DNA of 64,000 nt from contig JBMOLL010000022.1 of the NCBI GenBank assembly GCA_049325415.1, positions 49,945 through 113,944 of the forward strand, given 5' to 3'. Both the position numbers and the translations under genes were made by a program. The notes under the pieces are model-generated. The model did no database searches, was not told the DNA's origin, and saw only the letters and a program-made list of their open reading frames with translations. This DNA comes from JBMOLL01 sp049325415. Its GTDB lineage: Bacteria > Bacteroidota > Bacteroidia > Bacteroidales > GCA-2748055. The number at the start of each line of letters is the position of its first letter. Position 1 is the stretch's first letter. This document shows, piece after piece, positions 32,264 to 40,043 of this stretch.

Positions 32264-32294
32264 TTAACGCTGTACTATCTAAAACATTTAAATT

Positions 32295-32714
32295 ATGGCC
32301 GGAAACATCACTTTTACGATCATTAAACCCATGGCAGTATCCATGAACAACACAGGAGCCATCCTGCACATGATTGCTGAGGCAGGTTTTACAGTATCAG
32401 CTTTGAAGATGCTGCAGCTCAACAGAATCGAAGCCAGGAAATTTTACGCCGTGCATGAGGGAAAACCCTTTTATGATACACTGGTTGAATTTATGGTTTC
32501 CGGTCCGATTGTCGTGGCCATCCTCAAAAAGGACAATGCCGTGGAGGCTTACAGAAAGCTGATCGGTTCGACTGATCCGGCAAAGGCCGAGGAAGGGACC
32601 ATCCGCAAGCGTTTTGCCATTTCTGTTCAGCAGAATGCTGTTCACGGATCCGATTCGGATGAGAATGCGGAGGCCGAGGCCCGCTTTTTCTTTGCCGATC
32701 ACGAACGCTTCTGA
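32295..32714 (+). CDS. ndk: Nucleoside diphosphate kinase
   Basis: A 139-residue enzyme that balances NTP pools by phosphate transfer through a histidine. The active-site motif is NAVHGSDS with H117; other family elements are TIIKPMAV (K11), the Kpn-loop region and EARFFF. Length is normal. The gene is single, transcribed away from nrnA, and ends right before the convergent DciA-like gene (stop at 32714, opposing stop at 32715). Confidence 0.97.
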   Translation: MAGNITFTIIKPMAVSMNNTGAILHMIAEAGFTVSALKMLQLNRIEARKFYAVHEGKPFYDTLVEFMVSGPIVVAILKKDNAVEAYRKLIGSTDPAKAEEGTIRKRFAISVQQNAVHGSDSDENAEAEARFFFADHERF

Positions 32715-33005
32715 TTATTTCAGCACGAGATCATCGATCAGGTCATAACCGCAGGCCTCATTCAGTTTCCTGACGATCTGTGGCCTGATCATGTTCAGTT
32801 CGTTACGTACAACAGAAGAACGCAGGCTCACAAAAAGCTTCCTGTTGCGGATATAAAGTGAAGCCGTATTGCGCCCCACGGCCGTACCCAGCAATTCATA
32901 CCAGGCTTTCTTAAGGCGGTATTCGGCGAGCCCTTTTTCCAGTTTGTTGGCCCGGACAAATTCGTCGAGAAGGCTGCCTACCTTGCGTATTTCTTTCCTT
33001 TCCAT
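32715..33005 (-). CDS. DUF721/DciA-like protein
   Basis: A 96-residue protein of the DUF721 family, related to DciA, the ancestral loader of the replicative helicase DnaB in most bacteria. The family core is visible: an N-terminal helix VGSLLDEFVRANKL, the W in KAWYELLG, and a KH-like segment LYIRNRKLFVSLRSSVVRNEL. It starts 2 bp after recF, the classic neighbour in many phyla. Bacteroidota lack DnaC, so a helicase-loading role is plausible but inferred. Confidence 0.85.
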   Translation of the reverse strand: MERKEIRKVGSLLDEFVRANKLEKGLAEYRLKKAWYELLGTAVGRNTASLYIRNRKLFVSLRSSVVRNELNMIRPQIVRKLNEACGYDLIDDLVLK

Positions 33006-33007
33006 AA

Positions 33008-34120
33008 TCAGTCGGTAAGCTGTTCAACGGTCCCTCCCCTGCTGATCCGGAAAATGCGGTGGGCTACCGGGATCTCACGGATTATACCCAGCAAACGGTC
33101 TTCATTGGTATCGGATATAAATATCTGTCCGAACCGGTTTTCGGCGACAAGCTGAATGATCTGACGAACCCTGTTCCGGTCGAATTTATCGAACAGATCG
33201 TCGAGCAGCAGTGTCGGCTTCAGCCCCTTCTCCCTGCTTATATATTCAAATTCTGCCAGTTTAAGCGCAACGAGCAGCGTTTTTTGCTGCCCCTGCGAGC
33301 CGATCTTTTTCAAAGGGAGCGGGCCCAGGGTCATTACCAGGTCGTCTTTGTGCACACCGGCCGAGGTATATTGCAGAGCCCTGTCTTTTTGCAGGTTAAG
33401 TGCGAGCAGATCACGAAATGTTGCTTCGTGCAAGGGCGATTCATACTTCATTTCCACTTCTTCCTTATGCCCGGAGACATGGGCATATATTTCCCGGAAT
33501 ACGGGCAACAGGCTGCTGATAAATGCTTCTCTCGCCCTGAAGACCGGTTCGCCGTAGAGGATCAGCTGTTCATCCCAGACTTCAAGAAGATCGCGCTGAA
33601 AAGAGCCCGAGACGGCAAAGTCTTTCAGAAGCCTGTTTCGCTGTTGAAGCGCCCGGTTATAGAGAATGACATTTTCCAGATAATTCCTGTCGAACTGGGC
33701 CATGACCTCATTGAGAAAACGACGTCGTTCCTCGCTGCCCCCTGTGATCAGCGAACTATCAGAGGGAGAAATCATAACCAGCGGGAAAAGCCCTATGTGG
33801 TCGGCCAGGCGCTGATATTCCTTTTTATTTCGCTTGAAGATCTTGTTTTTCTGACGCCGGATGCTGCAGTAGATCTGCTCTTCCTTCTCCTCTTTCCTGT
33901 ATACGCCCTGAATGACAGCAAATTCCTCATCGAAGCGAATGTTCTGCGTATCCACAGGATTGAAGCTCGATTTGCAGAGTGCAAGATAATGGATTGCATC
34001 CAGGAGGTTGGTTTTTCCCACCCCGTTCTCCCCCACAAAGCAGTTGATCTTTTCACTGAACTGCAGGGAAGCATCCGCATAATTTTTAAAATTCAGCAGT
34101 GAAAGGGTCTGTAAATGCAT
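33008..34120 (-). CDS. recF: DNA replication and repair protein RecF
   Basis: A 370-residue SMC-like ATPase that helps load RecA at gaps. I take the ATG at 34120 (MHLQTLSLLNFKNY); seven earlier codons are excluded. Walker A is GENGVGKTN (about 30-38), the signature is KIGSQGQQKTLLVALKLAEF and Walker B is PTLLLDDLFDKFD. An exact Bacteroidota promoter element precedes it and the DciA-like gene follows after 2 bp. Length is standard. Confidence 0.97.
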   Translation of the reverse strand: MHLQTLSLLNFKNYADASLQFSEKINCFVGENGVGKTNLLDAIHYLALCKSSFNPVDTQNIRFDEEFAVIQGVYRKEEKEEQIYCSIRRQKNKIFKRNKKEYQRLADHIGLFPLVMISPSDSSLITGGSEERRRFLNEVMAQFDRNYLENVILYNRALQQRNRLLKDFAVSGSFQRDLLEVWDEQLILYGEPVFRAREAFISSLLPVFREIYAHVSGHKEEVEMKYESPLHEATFRDLLALNLQKDRALQYTSAGVHKDDLVMTLGPLPLKKIGSQGQQKTLLVALKLAEFEYISREKGLKPTLLLDDLFDKFDRNRVRQIIQLVAENRFGQIFISDTNEDRLLGIIREIPVAHRIFRISRGGTVEQLTD

Positions 34121-34138
34121 TGTAAAGGGTTCTTTCTG

Positions 34139-34146
34139 CAAAAGTA
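34139..34146 (-). promoter_or_regulatory. Bacteroidota -7 promoter element for recF
   Basis: Minus-strand TACTTTTG matches TAnnTTTG, 18 bases before the ATG at 34120, which supports that start over the upstream TTG-type codon. Confidence 0.55.
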
Positions 34147-34331
34147 GGATTTAAATCCGTACAGCGAAAACGGGATTCCGTATTTATTGAAAACCCTTTG
34201 CACAGGCAGGGAATGGTTTCTTTCCGGGGTCCTGCCCGCCCGGCGGATCAGGGCCTTAAAAACTGCCCGTTCAAAAGCGGCTCACAGCTTAACTTTTTTT
34301 AGAGTTTTTCACCAGTTTTGCAAAAAACAAT

Positions 34332-34339
34332 TACATTTG
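34332..34339 (+). promoter_or_regulatory. Bacteroidota -7 promoter element for the TPR gene
   Basis: TACATTTG matches TAnnTTTG, 32 bases before the ATG at 34372. Confidence 0.5.
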
Positions 34340-34371
34340 CGAAAGTTTTAAAAGAATAAAATTATCCTGTA

Positions 34372-35067
34372 ATGTCCAAGAATCAAAAAGAGATCCAGAC
34401 CGATAAGAATCTTGAAGGAATTGAATTGGCGCTTACCCGTTCCGAGCAATTTATTGAGGACAACCAGAAATTGCTGACCTACATCCTTACCGGTGTTATC
34501 CTCGTTATTTTTGTAGCCATCGCCCTGAACCGTTACGTCATGAAACCCCGTAACCAGGAGGCTGCTGCAACCATGTACATGGCAGAGCGCTATTTCGAGC
34601 GTGACTCCTTCAACCTGGCCCTTAACGGATACGGAACCTACCCCGGTTTCCTGGATGTGATGGATGAGTTCAAACTTACCAAAGCTGCAAGACTTGCCCA
34701 TTTTTATGCCGGTGTTTCATACGAACATCTGGGAGATCATGAGAAGGCCATTGAATATCTCTCCTCCTTCTCCACCAAAGACCTTCTGGTTGGAGCCTCA
34801 GCTATGGGAAGCCTGGGCGACGCCTATTCGAATCTTGGTGAGTATGCCGATGCCGTAAAAGCCTATGAAAAGGGTGCCGACAAATACAAGAACAACTTTT
34901 CCAGTCCGATCCTGTTAAAGAAAGCCGGTGTGGTTTATGAGCATTCGGGGGATCTGGAAGCCGCACTCAGGACCTATGAAAAAATCAAGGCTGAATACCC
35001 GCAATCGAGCGAAGGCCGTGAGATGAATAAATACATCGGACGTATCGAGGCCCAGCTGAACAACTGA
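34372..35067 (+). CDS. Membrane-anchored TPR protein (BamD/YfgM-like layout)
   Basis: A 231-residue protein with a cytoplasmic N-terminus of about 35 residues, one membrane helix (36-58, LTYILTGVILVIFVAIAL) and at least three tetratricopeptide repeats (about 105-215: ARLAHFYAGVSYEHLGDHEKAIEYL, SLGDAYSNLGEYADAVKAYEKG and GVVYEHSGDLEAALRTYEKI, quoted in pieces no longer than needed). It resembles Bacteroidota TPR proteins encoded just ahead of ribH; a YfgM-type chaperone link to the translocon has been suggested for proteins of this layout, but that is inference. A terminator separates it from ribH. Confidence 0.85.
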   Translation: MSKNQKEIQTDKNLEGIELALTRSEQFIEDNQKLLTYILTGVILVIFVAIALNRYVMKPRNQEAAATMYMAERYFERDSFNLALNGYGTYPGFLDVMDEFKLTKAARLAHFYAGVSYEHLGDHEKAIEYLSSFSTKDLLVGASAMGSLGDAYSNLGEYADAVKAYEKGADKYKNNFSSPILLKKAGVVYEHSGDLEAALRTYEKIKAEYPQSSEGREMNKYIGRIEAQLNN

Positions 35068-35091
35068 AAATTCCTCATAAAATATACAGAA

Positions 35092-35121
35092 AGCCGGCCA
35101 TAGGTGCCGGCTCTCTTTTTT
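35092..35121 (+). terminator. Rho-independent terminator between TPR gene and ribH
   Basis: AGCCGGC (35092-35098) pairs with GCCGGCT (35106-35112) followed by a T-rich run to 35121. It starts 25 bases after the TPR stop and ends 14 bases before the ribH ATG, so ribH mRNA must come from read-through or a very short own leader. Confidence 0.75.
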
Positions 35122-35134
35122 AAAAGAAACTTTC

Positions 35135-35623
35135 ATGGCATCATCACTAAAAAATCTTTCGGATCATGATCCTGCCAGGATCCCCGACGCTTCCGACCTG
35201 CGTTTTGGCATTGTTGTAGCCGAATGGAACGAGCAAATCACCTCCGCCCTGCTGGAAGGTGCTGTCAACACACTTCAGAAATATGGAGCCAGGAAGGAAA
35301 ATATATTCATCAAGCTTGTTCCCGGCACCTTTGAACTTCCTTTTGGTGCAAGGCTGATCGCCGAGCGCGACAATCCGGATGCCGTTATCTGCCTGGGTTG
35401 CGTGATCCAGGGTGAAACCCGGCATTTCGACTTTATCTGTCAGGGTGTCACCCAGGGTATTACCGATCTGAACCTGGATTACGACATTCCTTTCATTTTC
35501 GGTGTCCTGACCACCAACGACCTTCAGCAGGCACTTGACCGTGTAGGCGGCAAGCATGGAAACAAAGGGGATGAAGCAGCGGTAACAGCGATCAAGATGG
35601 CTGCACTGCGCTTACAGAAATAA
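35135..35623 (+). CDS. ribH: 6,7-dimethyl-8-ribityllumazine synthase
   Basis: A 162-residue enzyme of the penultimate step of riboflavin synthesis. Motifs are FGIVVAEWNEQIT (substrate ring, about 26-38), VPGTFELPFGARL, CLGCVIQGETRHFDFIC (phosphate-binding GET and the catalytic His) and IFGVLTTND. It forms 60-mers in many bacteria. It sits next to the TPR gene as in many Bacteroidota, behind a terminator, and faces the DedA gene. Confidence 0.97.
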   Translation: MASSLKNLSDHDPARIPDASDLRFGIVVAEWNEQITSALLEGAVNTLQKYGARKENIFIKLVPGTFELPFGARLIAERDNPDAVICLGCVIQGETRHFDFICQGVTQGITDLNLDYDIPFIFGVLTTNDLQQALDRVGGKHGNKGDEAAVTAIKMAALRLQK

Positions 35624-35630
35624 ACGCGGT

Positions 35631-36266
35631 CTAATCAGCATCAGAACCCGCTTCCACGGTCTGTGTGGCTTTTTTGCCCAACAGGCGCGATAAGAGCAGC
35701 AGCGTAAGCAGGACCAGCACAAAACCCAGGATAACGTATTTGATATCATTCTCCAGGCTTTTCCCTGCATAATTTATGTAGGGTCCGAGCAATCTTCCCG
35801 TTGAAATATAAGCGGTGCTCCAGGTGGCTGCCGAAAGAAAGGCAATCAGCATGAAAATTCTCGGCCTGATCTGTAAGAGGCCTGAAATCACCGAAGTATA
35901 GCCCCTGATAAAAGGAGTAAGCCGAAAAAGATAGATAATCCATTTCCCTTTTTTCCTGATTTTTTCCGACAGCCGTTCGATGGTTGCCGGGTTGATCAGC
36001 AGCCATCTTGGTTTTTTCTTCATAATATACGACCCGGAAAGATAGAACACTGAGTAAAGTATGGATGTACCGATAAGGTCAGCGGCAAAGACAACCAGGA
36101 CAAGGTAGGGCCAGGAAAGGATCCCCGACCAGGCCAGGTAACCGCAAAATAGCATGACCAGTTCATTGGGGACAGGGTTGGGAAGCCCGATCTCCTGGGA
36201 AAAGACCAACACAAAAATGGCCCAGTAACCATTGGCCGTAATAAAATTCACTACCTCGGGAGGCAT
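35631..36266 (-). CDS. DedA/VTT-domain membrane protein
   Basis: A 211-residue membrane protein of the DedA family (SNARE-associated/VTT domain). The N-terminal re-entrant part has the key acidic residue FSQEIGLPNPVPNE, and the central loop carries the family's FLFRLTPFIRGYTSVISGL-like run (LFRLTPFIRGYTS), with conserved R and G. DedA proteins act in lipid scrambling and membrane homeostasis and can affect resistance to cationic peptides. The C-terminus ends in LLLLSRLLGKK and a short polar tail. The stop faces ribH with a 7-bp gap. Confidence 0.9.
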   Translation of the reverse strand: MPPEVVNFITANGYWAIFVLVFSQEIGLPNPVPNELVMLFCGYLAWSGILSWPYLVLVVFAADLIGTSILYSVFYLSGSYIMKKKPRWLLINPATIERLSEKIRKKGKWIIYLFRLTPFIRGYTSVISGLLQIRPRIFMLIAFLSAATWSTAYISTGRLLGPYINYAGKSLENDIKYVILGFVLVLLTLLLLSRLLGKKATQTVEAGSDAD

Positions 36267-36350
36267 ATATTTAAATCTTTATACCAAACACGAACTGATC
36301 CCCTGCCGGTTTTATTGCCTGTACAGTGTTATTAAACCTTAATTACTTTC

Positions 36351-36388
36351 AAAAAAAAAGGGAGACCTGCAGTAACGAACGGTCTCCC
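36351..36388 (-). terminator. Rho-independent terminator of yidC
   Basis: On the minus strand, GGGAGACC (36381-36388 complement) pairs with GGTCTCCC (36360-36367 complement), loop of 13 bases, followed by nine T (A at 36351-36359). It begins 19 bases after the yidC stop. Confidence 0.85.
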
Positions 36389-36407
36389 TGAAATCCAATA
36401 TCGCCAA

Positions 36408-38252
36408 TTACTTTTTATTCTTCATCATGGCCTGTTGCTGTTTTGTCATCTCTTCAAGCCGTTTCTGAAATCCGGATTTTTTTACCGGCTTGGCTTTGCG
36501 TGCATTGATCTTTTTAAGAATAGCCTCTTCGTCGGTAAAAAGCTTAAAGATCTCATTCTGGGCTATGGTGATCACGTTAGCCAGGAAATAATAATAGGTC
36601 AAAGCAGCCGAGAAGCTGTTCAGTACAAACATAAACATGACCGGCATAATATACATCATGGTCTTCATGCCCGGCATCTGGTTCGTGCTTGCGGTTTGAT
36701 TGGTCATCTTCATCGACAGGATGGTTGTTGCCGTCATCAGGATGGTAAACAAACTGACATGGTTGCCATACAACGGGATCGTGAAGGGAAGATTCAGGAT
36801 CGAGTCGTAGGTTGAAAGGTCCTTCACCCAGAGGAACCCTTCCTGGCGCAGTTCGATCGATGTGGGAAAGAAGCGGAACATCGCATACAGGATGGGCAAC
36901 TGGAGCAGGGTGGGCAAACAGCCTCCCATCGGATTGGCTCCGGCTTTTTTATAAAGATCCATGGTTGCCTGTTGCTTTTTCATTGCATCGGCCTGGTTCG
37001 GGAATTTGGCGTTGATCTCGTCGACCTGTGGTTTGAGTACCCTCATCACCGCCTGTGACTTATACGAGCGATAGGTCAGCGGGAACAGGGCCACCTTAAG
37101 TATAATAGTCAGAAGGAGGATGATAATCCCGTAATTACCGATGAACCTGCTGAGCCAGTTGAAGATCGGAATGATCACAAACTCATTCAGCCAGCGGATC
37201 ATTGATCCTCCGACAGTGACCAGGTTCTCCAGTTTCAGTCCCTTGTACTTCTTCAGGGTGGTAAAGTGGTTCGGGCCGAAGTAAAGGTTCATCGCATAGG
37301 AAACCTCGCTTTTTCGATCAAATGGCAGGTCAATGACCGAAGAAAAATGTCTGATGAACTTGCCCGACTCATATTTTTCCGAGGTCATCTTCGCACCTGC
37401 AAAATAGTCTTTGGAGATCAGTACGGATGAGAAAAACTGCTGTTTGAAGGCGATCCACTGCAGTCTTGTTGTTTCAGATATCTCGTTGATGCTTTTCTTC
37501 CCTCTTATGGTCATACTTTCCACGTCACCTTCGGCAAAACGGTAAAAGAGGGTGGTATAGTTATTTTCATTCTGGTAGCCCTGTTCGGTGGAATAGGCGT
37601 AAATGTCCCAGTTGAACTGCATGTTATCCGTACGGTAGGCATCGAGCCCTACAAGCCGGATATTGAAATCCAGCATATACTTATCGGAATACAGTGTATA
37701 GATATAATCGATGTAAGCCGAATCACTGATCTGCATTCTCATGGTCAGCGAGACCGAATCGTCGCTAGCATAGAGCAGAGTGGTATCCGTAAGGGGAGTG
37801 AAATAAAAATCGCCGGTGCTGATCCTTCTGCTGTCGGCGAAGAATTGCAGGTCGAAGCGGGTCGAGTCGCCGCTGAAAAGTATCACGGGCAGCGAATCAT
37901 AGCGCTGGTATTTTTTCAGTTCCACCATATGTGGGCGTGCACCGAGGTTGGATATCTGAATTTTAAGAAGATCACTCTCAAGAGTATAGTATTTCTCACT
38001 GCCCTCGGTAAGGCCTGCAAAGAGTCCGTATTGTCTTTCTTTGTTTACTTCCCGAACCGAGTCGGGAAGGGCATTTTCGATAACCCTGTTTTCTGCTGCA
38101 ATTTCGGCAGCCCTGGCCTGTTCCACCCGGGCGATGGAATCCAGCCGGTGCCTTTCGGCCATCTGGGCATCCCTGGCAGGTTTGGTAAATATGCTGTAAC
38201 CAACAAGTATCAATCCGATTAACACAAGTCCGATGATGGAGTTTCTATCCAT
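36408..38252 (-). CDS. yidC: Membrane protein insertase YidC
   Basis: A 614-residue insertase that places proteins in the inner membrane with or without SecYEG. Order: N-terminal helix (about 4-22), periplasmic beta-sandwich domain (about 60-340), and the conserved C-terminal core with five helices (about 350-560), including ANPMGGCLPTLLQLPILYAMF, the hydrophilic-groove Arg in the first core helix (TYRSYKSQAVMRV) and a Lys-rich tail (560-614). Length and domain layout are normal for Gram-negatives. It follows pyrG on the same strand, as in most Bacteroidota, with its own promoter-like element and a strong terminator. Confidence 0.97.
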   Translation of the reverse strand: MDRNSIIGLVLIGLILVGYSIFTKPARDAQMAERHRLDSIARVEQARAAEIAAENRVIENALPDSVREVNKERQYGLFAGLTEGSEKYYTLESDLLKIQISNLGARPHMVELKKYQRYDSLPVILFSGDSTRFDLQFFADSRRISTGDFYFTPLTDTTLLYASDDSVSLTMRMQISDSAYIDYIYTLYSDKYMLDFNIRLVGLDAYRTDNMQFNWDIYAYSTEQGYQNENNYTTLFYRFAEGDVESMTIRGKKSINEISETTRLQWIAFKQQFFSSVLISKDYFAGAKMTSEKYESGKFIRHFSSVIDLPFDRKSEVSYAMNLYFGPNHFTTLKKYKGLKLENLVTVGGSMIRWLNEFVIIPIFNWLSRFIGNYGIIILLLTIILKVALFPLTYRSYKSQAVMRVLKPQVDEINAKFPNQADAMKKQQATMDLYKKAGANPMGGCLPTLLQLPILYAMFRFFPTSIELRQEGFLWVKDLSTYDSILNLPFTIPLYGNHVSLFTILMTATTILSMKMTNQTASTNQMPGMKTMMYIMPVMFMFVLNSFSAALTYYYFLANVITIAQNEIFKLFTDEEAILKKINARKAKPVKKSGFQKRLEEMTKQQQAMMKNKK

Positions 38253-38277
38253 TAGTCCATTTTTAATTTTTCAGCCA

Positions 38278-38285
38278 CAAAAATA
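38278..38285 (-). promoter_or_regulatory. Bacteroidota -7 promoter element for yidC
   Basis: Minus-strand TATTTTTG matches TAnnTTTG, 25 bases before the yidC ATG at 38252. Confidence 0.45.
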
Positions 38286-38359
38286 GTTTTTTACACAAGA
38301 AAACGGGCAGAAAAAGTCAAGAACTTTCCCTGCCTGAGCCATGCAGAAAGCAAAAACGC

Positions 38360-39967
38360 TTACCGGTGCTCTTTTGCAGCGCTGATGAAGGCCGTGAACA
38401 AAGGATGGGGGTTCAGGGCCGTGCTGCGGTATTCGGGATGAAACTGGGTACCTACGAACCAGGGATGATCCGGCTGTTCCATGATCTCCACCAGTCCGCT
38501 GTCGGGGTTGATCCCGGTGGCCAGCATCCCATGTGATTCAAAATCGCCGAGGTAGTCGTTATTAAATTCATAACGGTGACGGTGCCTTTCCCTGACCCTG
38601 TCGGTTTTGTAGGCGCCAGCGGCATGGGAGCCCTTTTTCAGTTCGCAGGGATAACCTCCAAGCCGCATCGTTCCACCTTTTTCAGTGATCCCCTTTTGTT
38701 CTTCCATCAGGTCGATCACGGGATGCTCCGTGATATTGGTCATCTCGGTGGAATGGGCATCGGCGAAGCCGATCACGTTACGGGCAAATTCAATCACGGC
38801 GCACTGCAGACCCAGGCAAATCCCGAAAAAGGGGATCTTTTGCTCCCTTGCGTACTGCACAGCCAGGATCTTGCCTTCTATCCCCCTGTCGCCAAAACCG
38901 GGAGCCACAACAATACCCTGGAAACCACCCAGTTCATCGGCCACATTTTCCCTGTTTATTTTTTCCGAATGCAGACAGGTGACCTTCACCCTGACGCTGT
39001 TCACCGCTCCGGCATGGCTGAGCGCTTCAAGGATCGACTTATAGGAGTCGTGCAGTTCCACATATTTGCCTACCAGGGCAATTTTCACTTCCTGTTTAGA
39101 GTTTTTCAGCCTTTTGACAAATTCCTGCCAGGGTTGCAGCAAGGGCTGGGTATCCTGGGGCAGGTGAAGATGTTTGAGAACGATTTCATCCAGTTTCTCA
39201 TCCTGCATCCTGAGGGGGACCTCGTAGATGGTACTTACATCGATCGACTGGATTACGGCTTCCAGTTCCACGTTGCAGAACAGGGCCACTTTCCTCCTGA
39301 TATCCTTTGTAAGTTCATGCTCAGTCCGAAGAACAAGGACATCGGGTTGAATCCCGTTTTCGAGCAGCACCTTGACAGAATGCTGTGTAGGTTTGGTTTT
39401 AAGTTCTCCCGACGAGGCCAGGTAGGGCACCAGGGTCAGATGAATAAATACGGCGTTATTGGCTCCAAGGTCCCATTTCAGCTGCCTGACTGCTTCGATG
39501 TAGGGCAGCGATTCGATATCGCCGACAGTACCGCCTACTTCGGTAATAATTATGTCGTAATCTCCCTTTTTTCCAAGCAGGGTGATCCTTCTTTTGATCT
39601 CATCGGTGATATGCGGAATAACCTGAACGGTTTTCCCCAGGTAATCGCCCCGGCGTTCCTTATTGATCACCGACTGATAGATCCTTCCGGTGGTAACATT
39701 GTTAGCCTGGGAAGTCTGAATATCAAGGAAACGTTCATAATGGCCGAGGTCAAGATCGGTCTCTGCCCCATCGTCGGTCACATAGCATTCGCCATGTTCG
39801 TAGGGGTTCAGGGTACCCGGGTCGACATTAATATACGGATCAAGTTTCTGGATCGTCACTGCATAACCCCTGGCCTGCAGCAGTTTTCCCAGCGAGGCGG
39901 AAATAATACCTTTTCCCAGTGAAGAGGTAACCCCCCCGGTAACAAATACATACTTCGTTTTTCCCAA
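38360..39967 (-). CDS. pyrG: CTP synthase
   Basis: A 535-residue enzyme that aminates UTP to CTP with glutamine and ATP. The synthetase domain (1-265) starts KYVFVTGGVTSSLGKG and holds KLDPYINVDPGTLNPYEHGE; the class I amidotransferase domain (about 285-535) has the catalytic Cys in GICLGLQ and late His-Glu in QFHPEY. The start is TTG at 39967: an in-frame stop lies seven codons upstream and no ATG fits. The TTG may lower translation. It lies just upstream of yidC. Confidence 0.97.
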   Translation of the reverse strand: MGKTKYVFVTGGVTSSLGKGIISASLGKLLQARGYAVTIQKLDPYINVDPGTLNPYEHGECYVTDDGAETDLDLGHYERFLDIQTSQANNVTTGRIYQSVINKERRGDYLGKTVQVIPHITDEIKRRITLLGKKGDYDIIITEVGGTVGDIESLPYIEAVRQLKWDLGANNAVFIHLTLVPYLASSGELKTKPTQHSVKVLLENGIQPDVLVLRTEHELTKDIRRKVALFCNVELEAVIQSIDVSTIYEVPLRMQDEKLDEIVLKHLHLPQDTQPLLQPWQEFVKRLKNSKQEVKIALVGKYVELHDSYKSILEALSHAGAVNSVRVKVTCLHSEKINRENVADELGGFQGIVVAPGFGDRGIEGKILAVQYAREQKIPFFGICLGLQCAVIEFARNVIGFADAHSTEMTNITEHPVIDLMEEQKGITEKGGTMRLGGYPCELKKGSHAAGAYKTDRVRERHRHRYEFNNDYLGDFESHGMLATGINPDSGLVEIMEQPDHPWFVGTQFHPEYRSTALNPHPLFTAFISAAKEHR

Positions 39968-40043
39968 TTCCGGTGTGTTTAGAGGTTAAGGCGCAAAGTA
40001 AGTAATAAATTTCCAAGGGCAGGGAAAAAAAACCCGTCATTTT

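Noticed and set aside
38576..39922. Long plus-strand frame antisense to pyrG (448 codons)
   Set aside because: Shadow of the strongly biased pyrG coding sequence; its translation matches no domain, while pyrG is complete with all motifs.
40020..40043. Possible terminator with A-run after the DUF349 gene
   Set aside because: Only a three- to four-base stem (GGG...CCC) with an A-rich loop; too weak to support.
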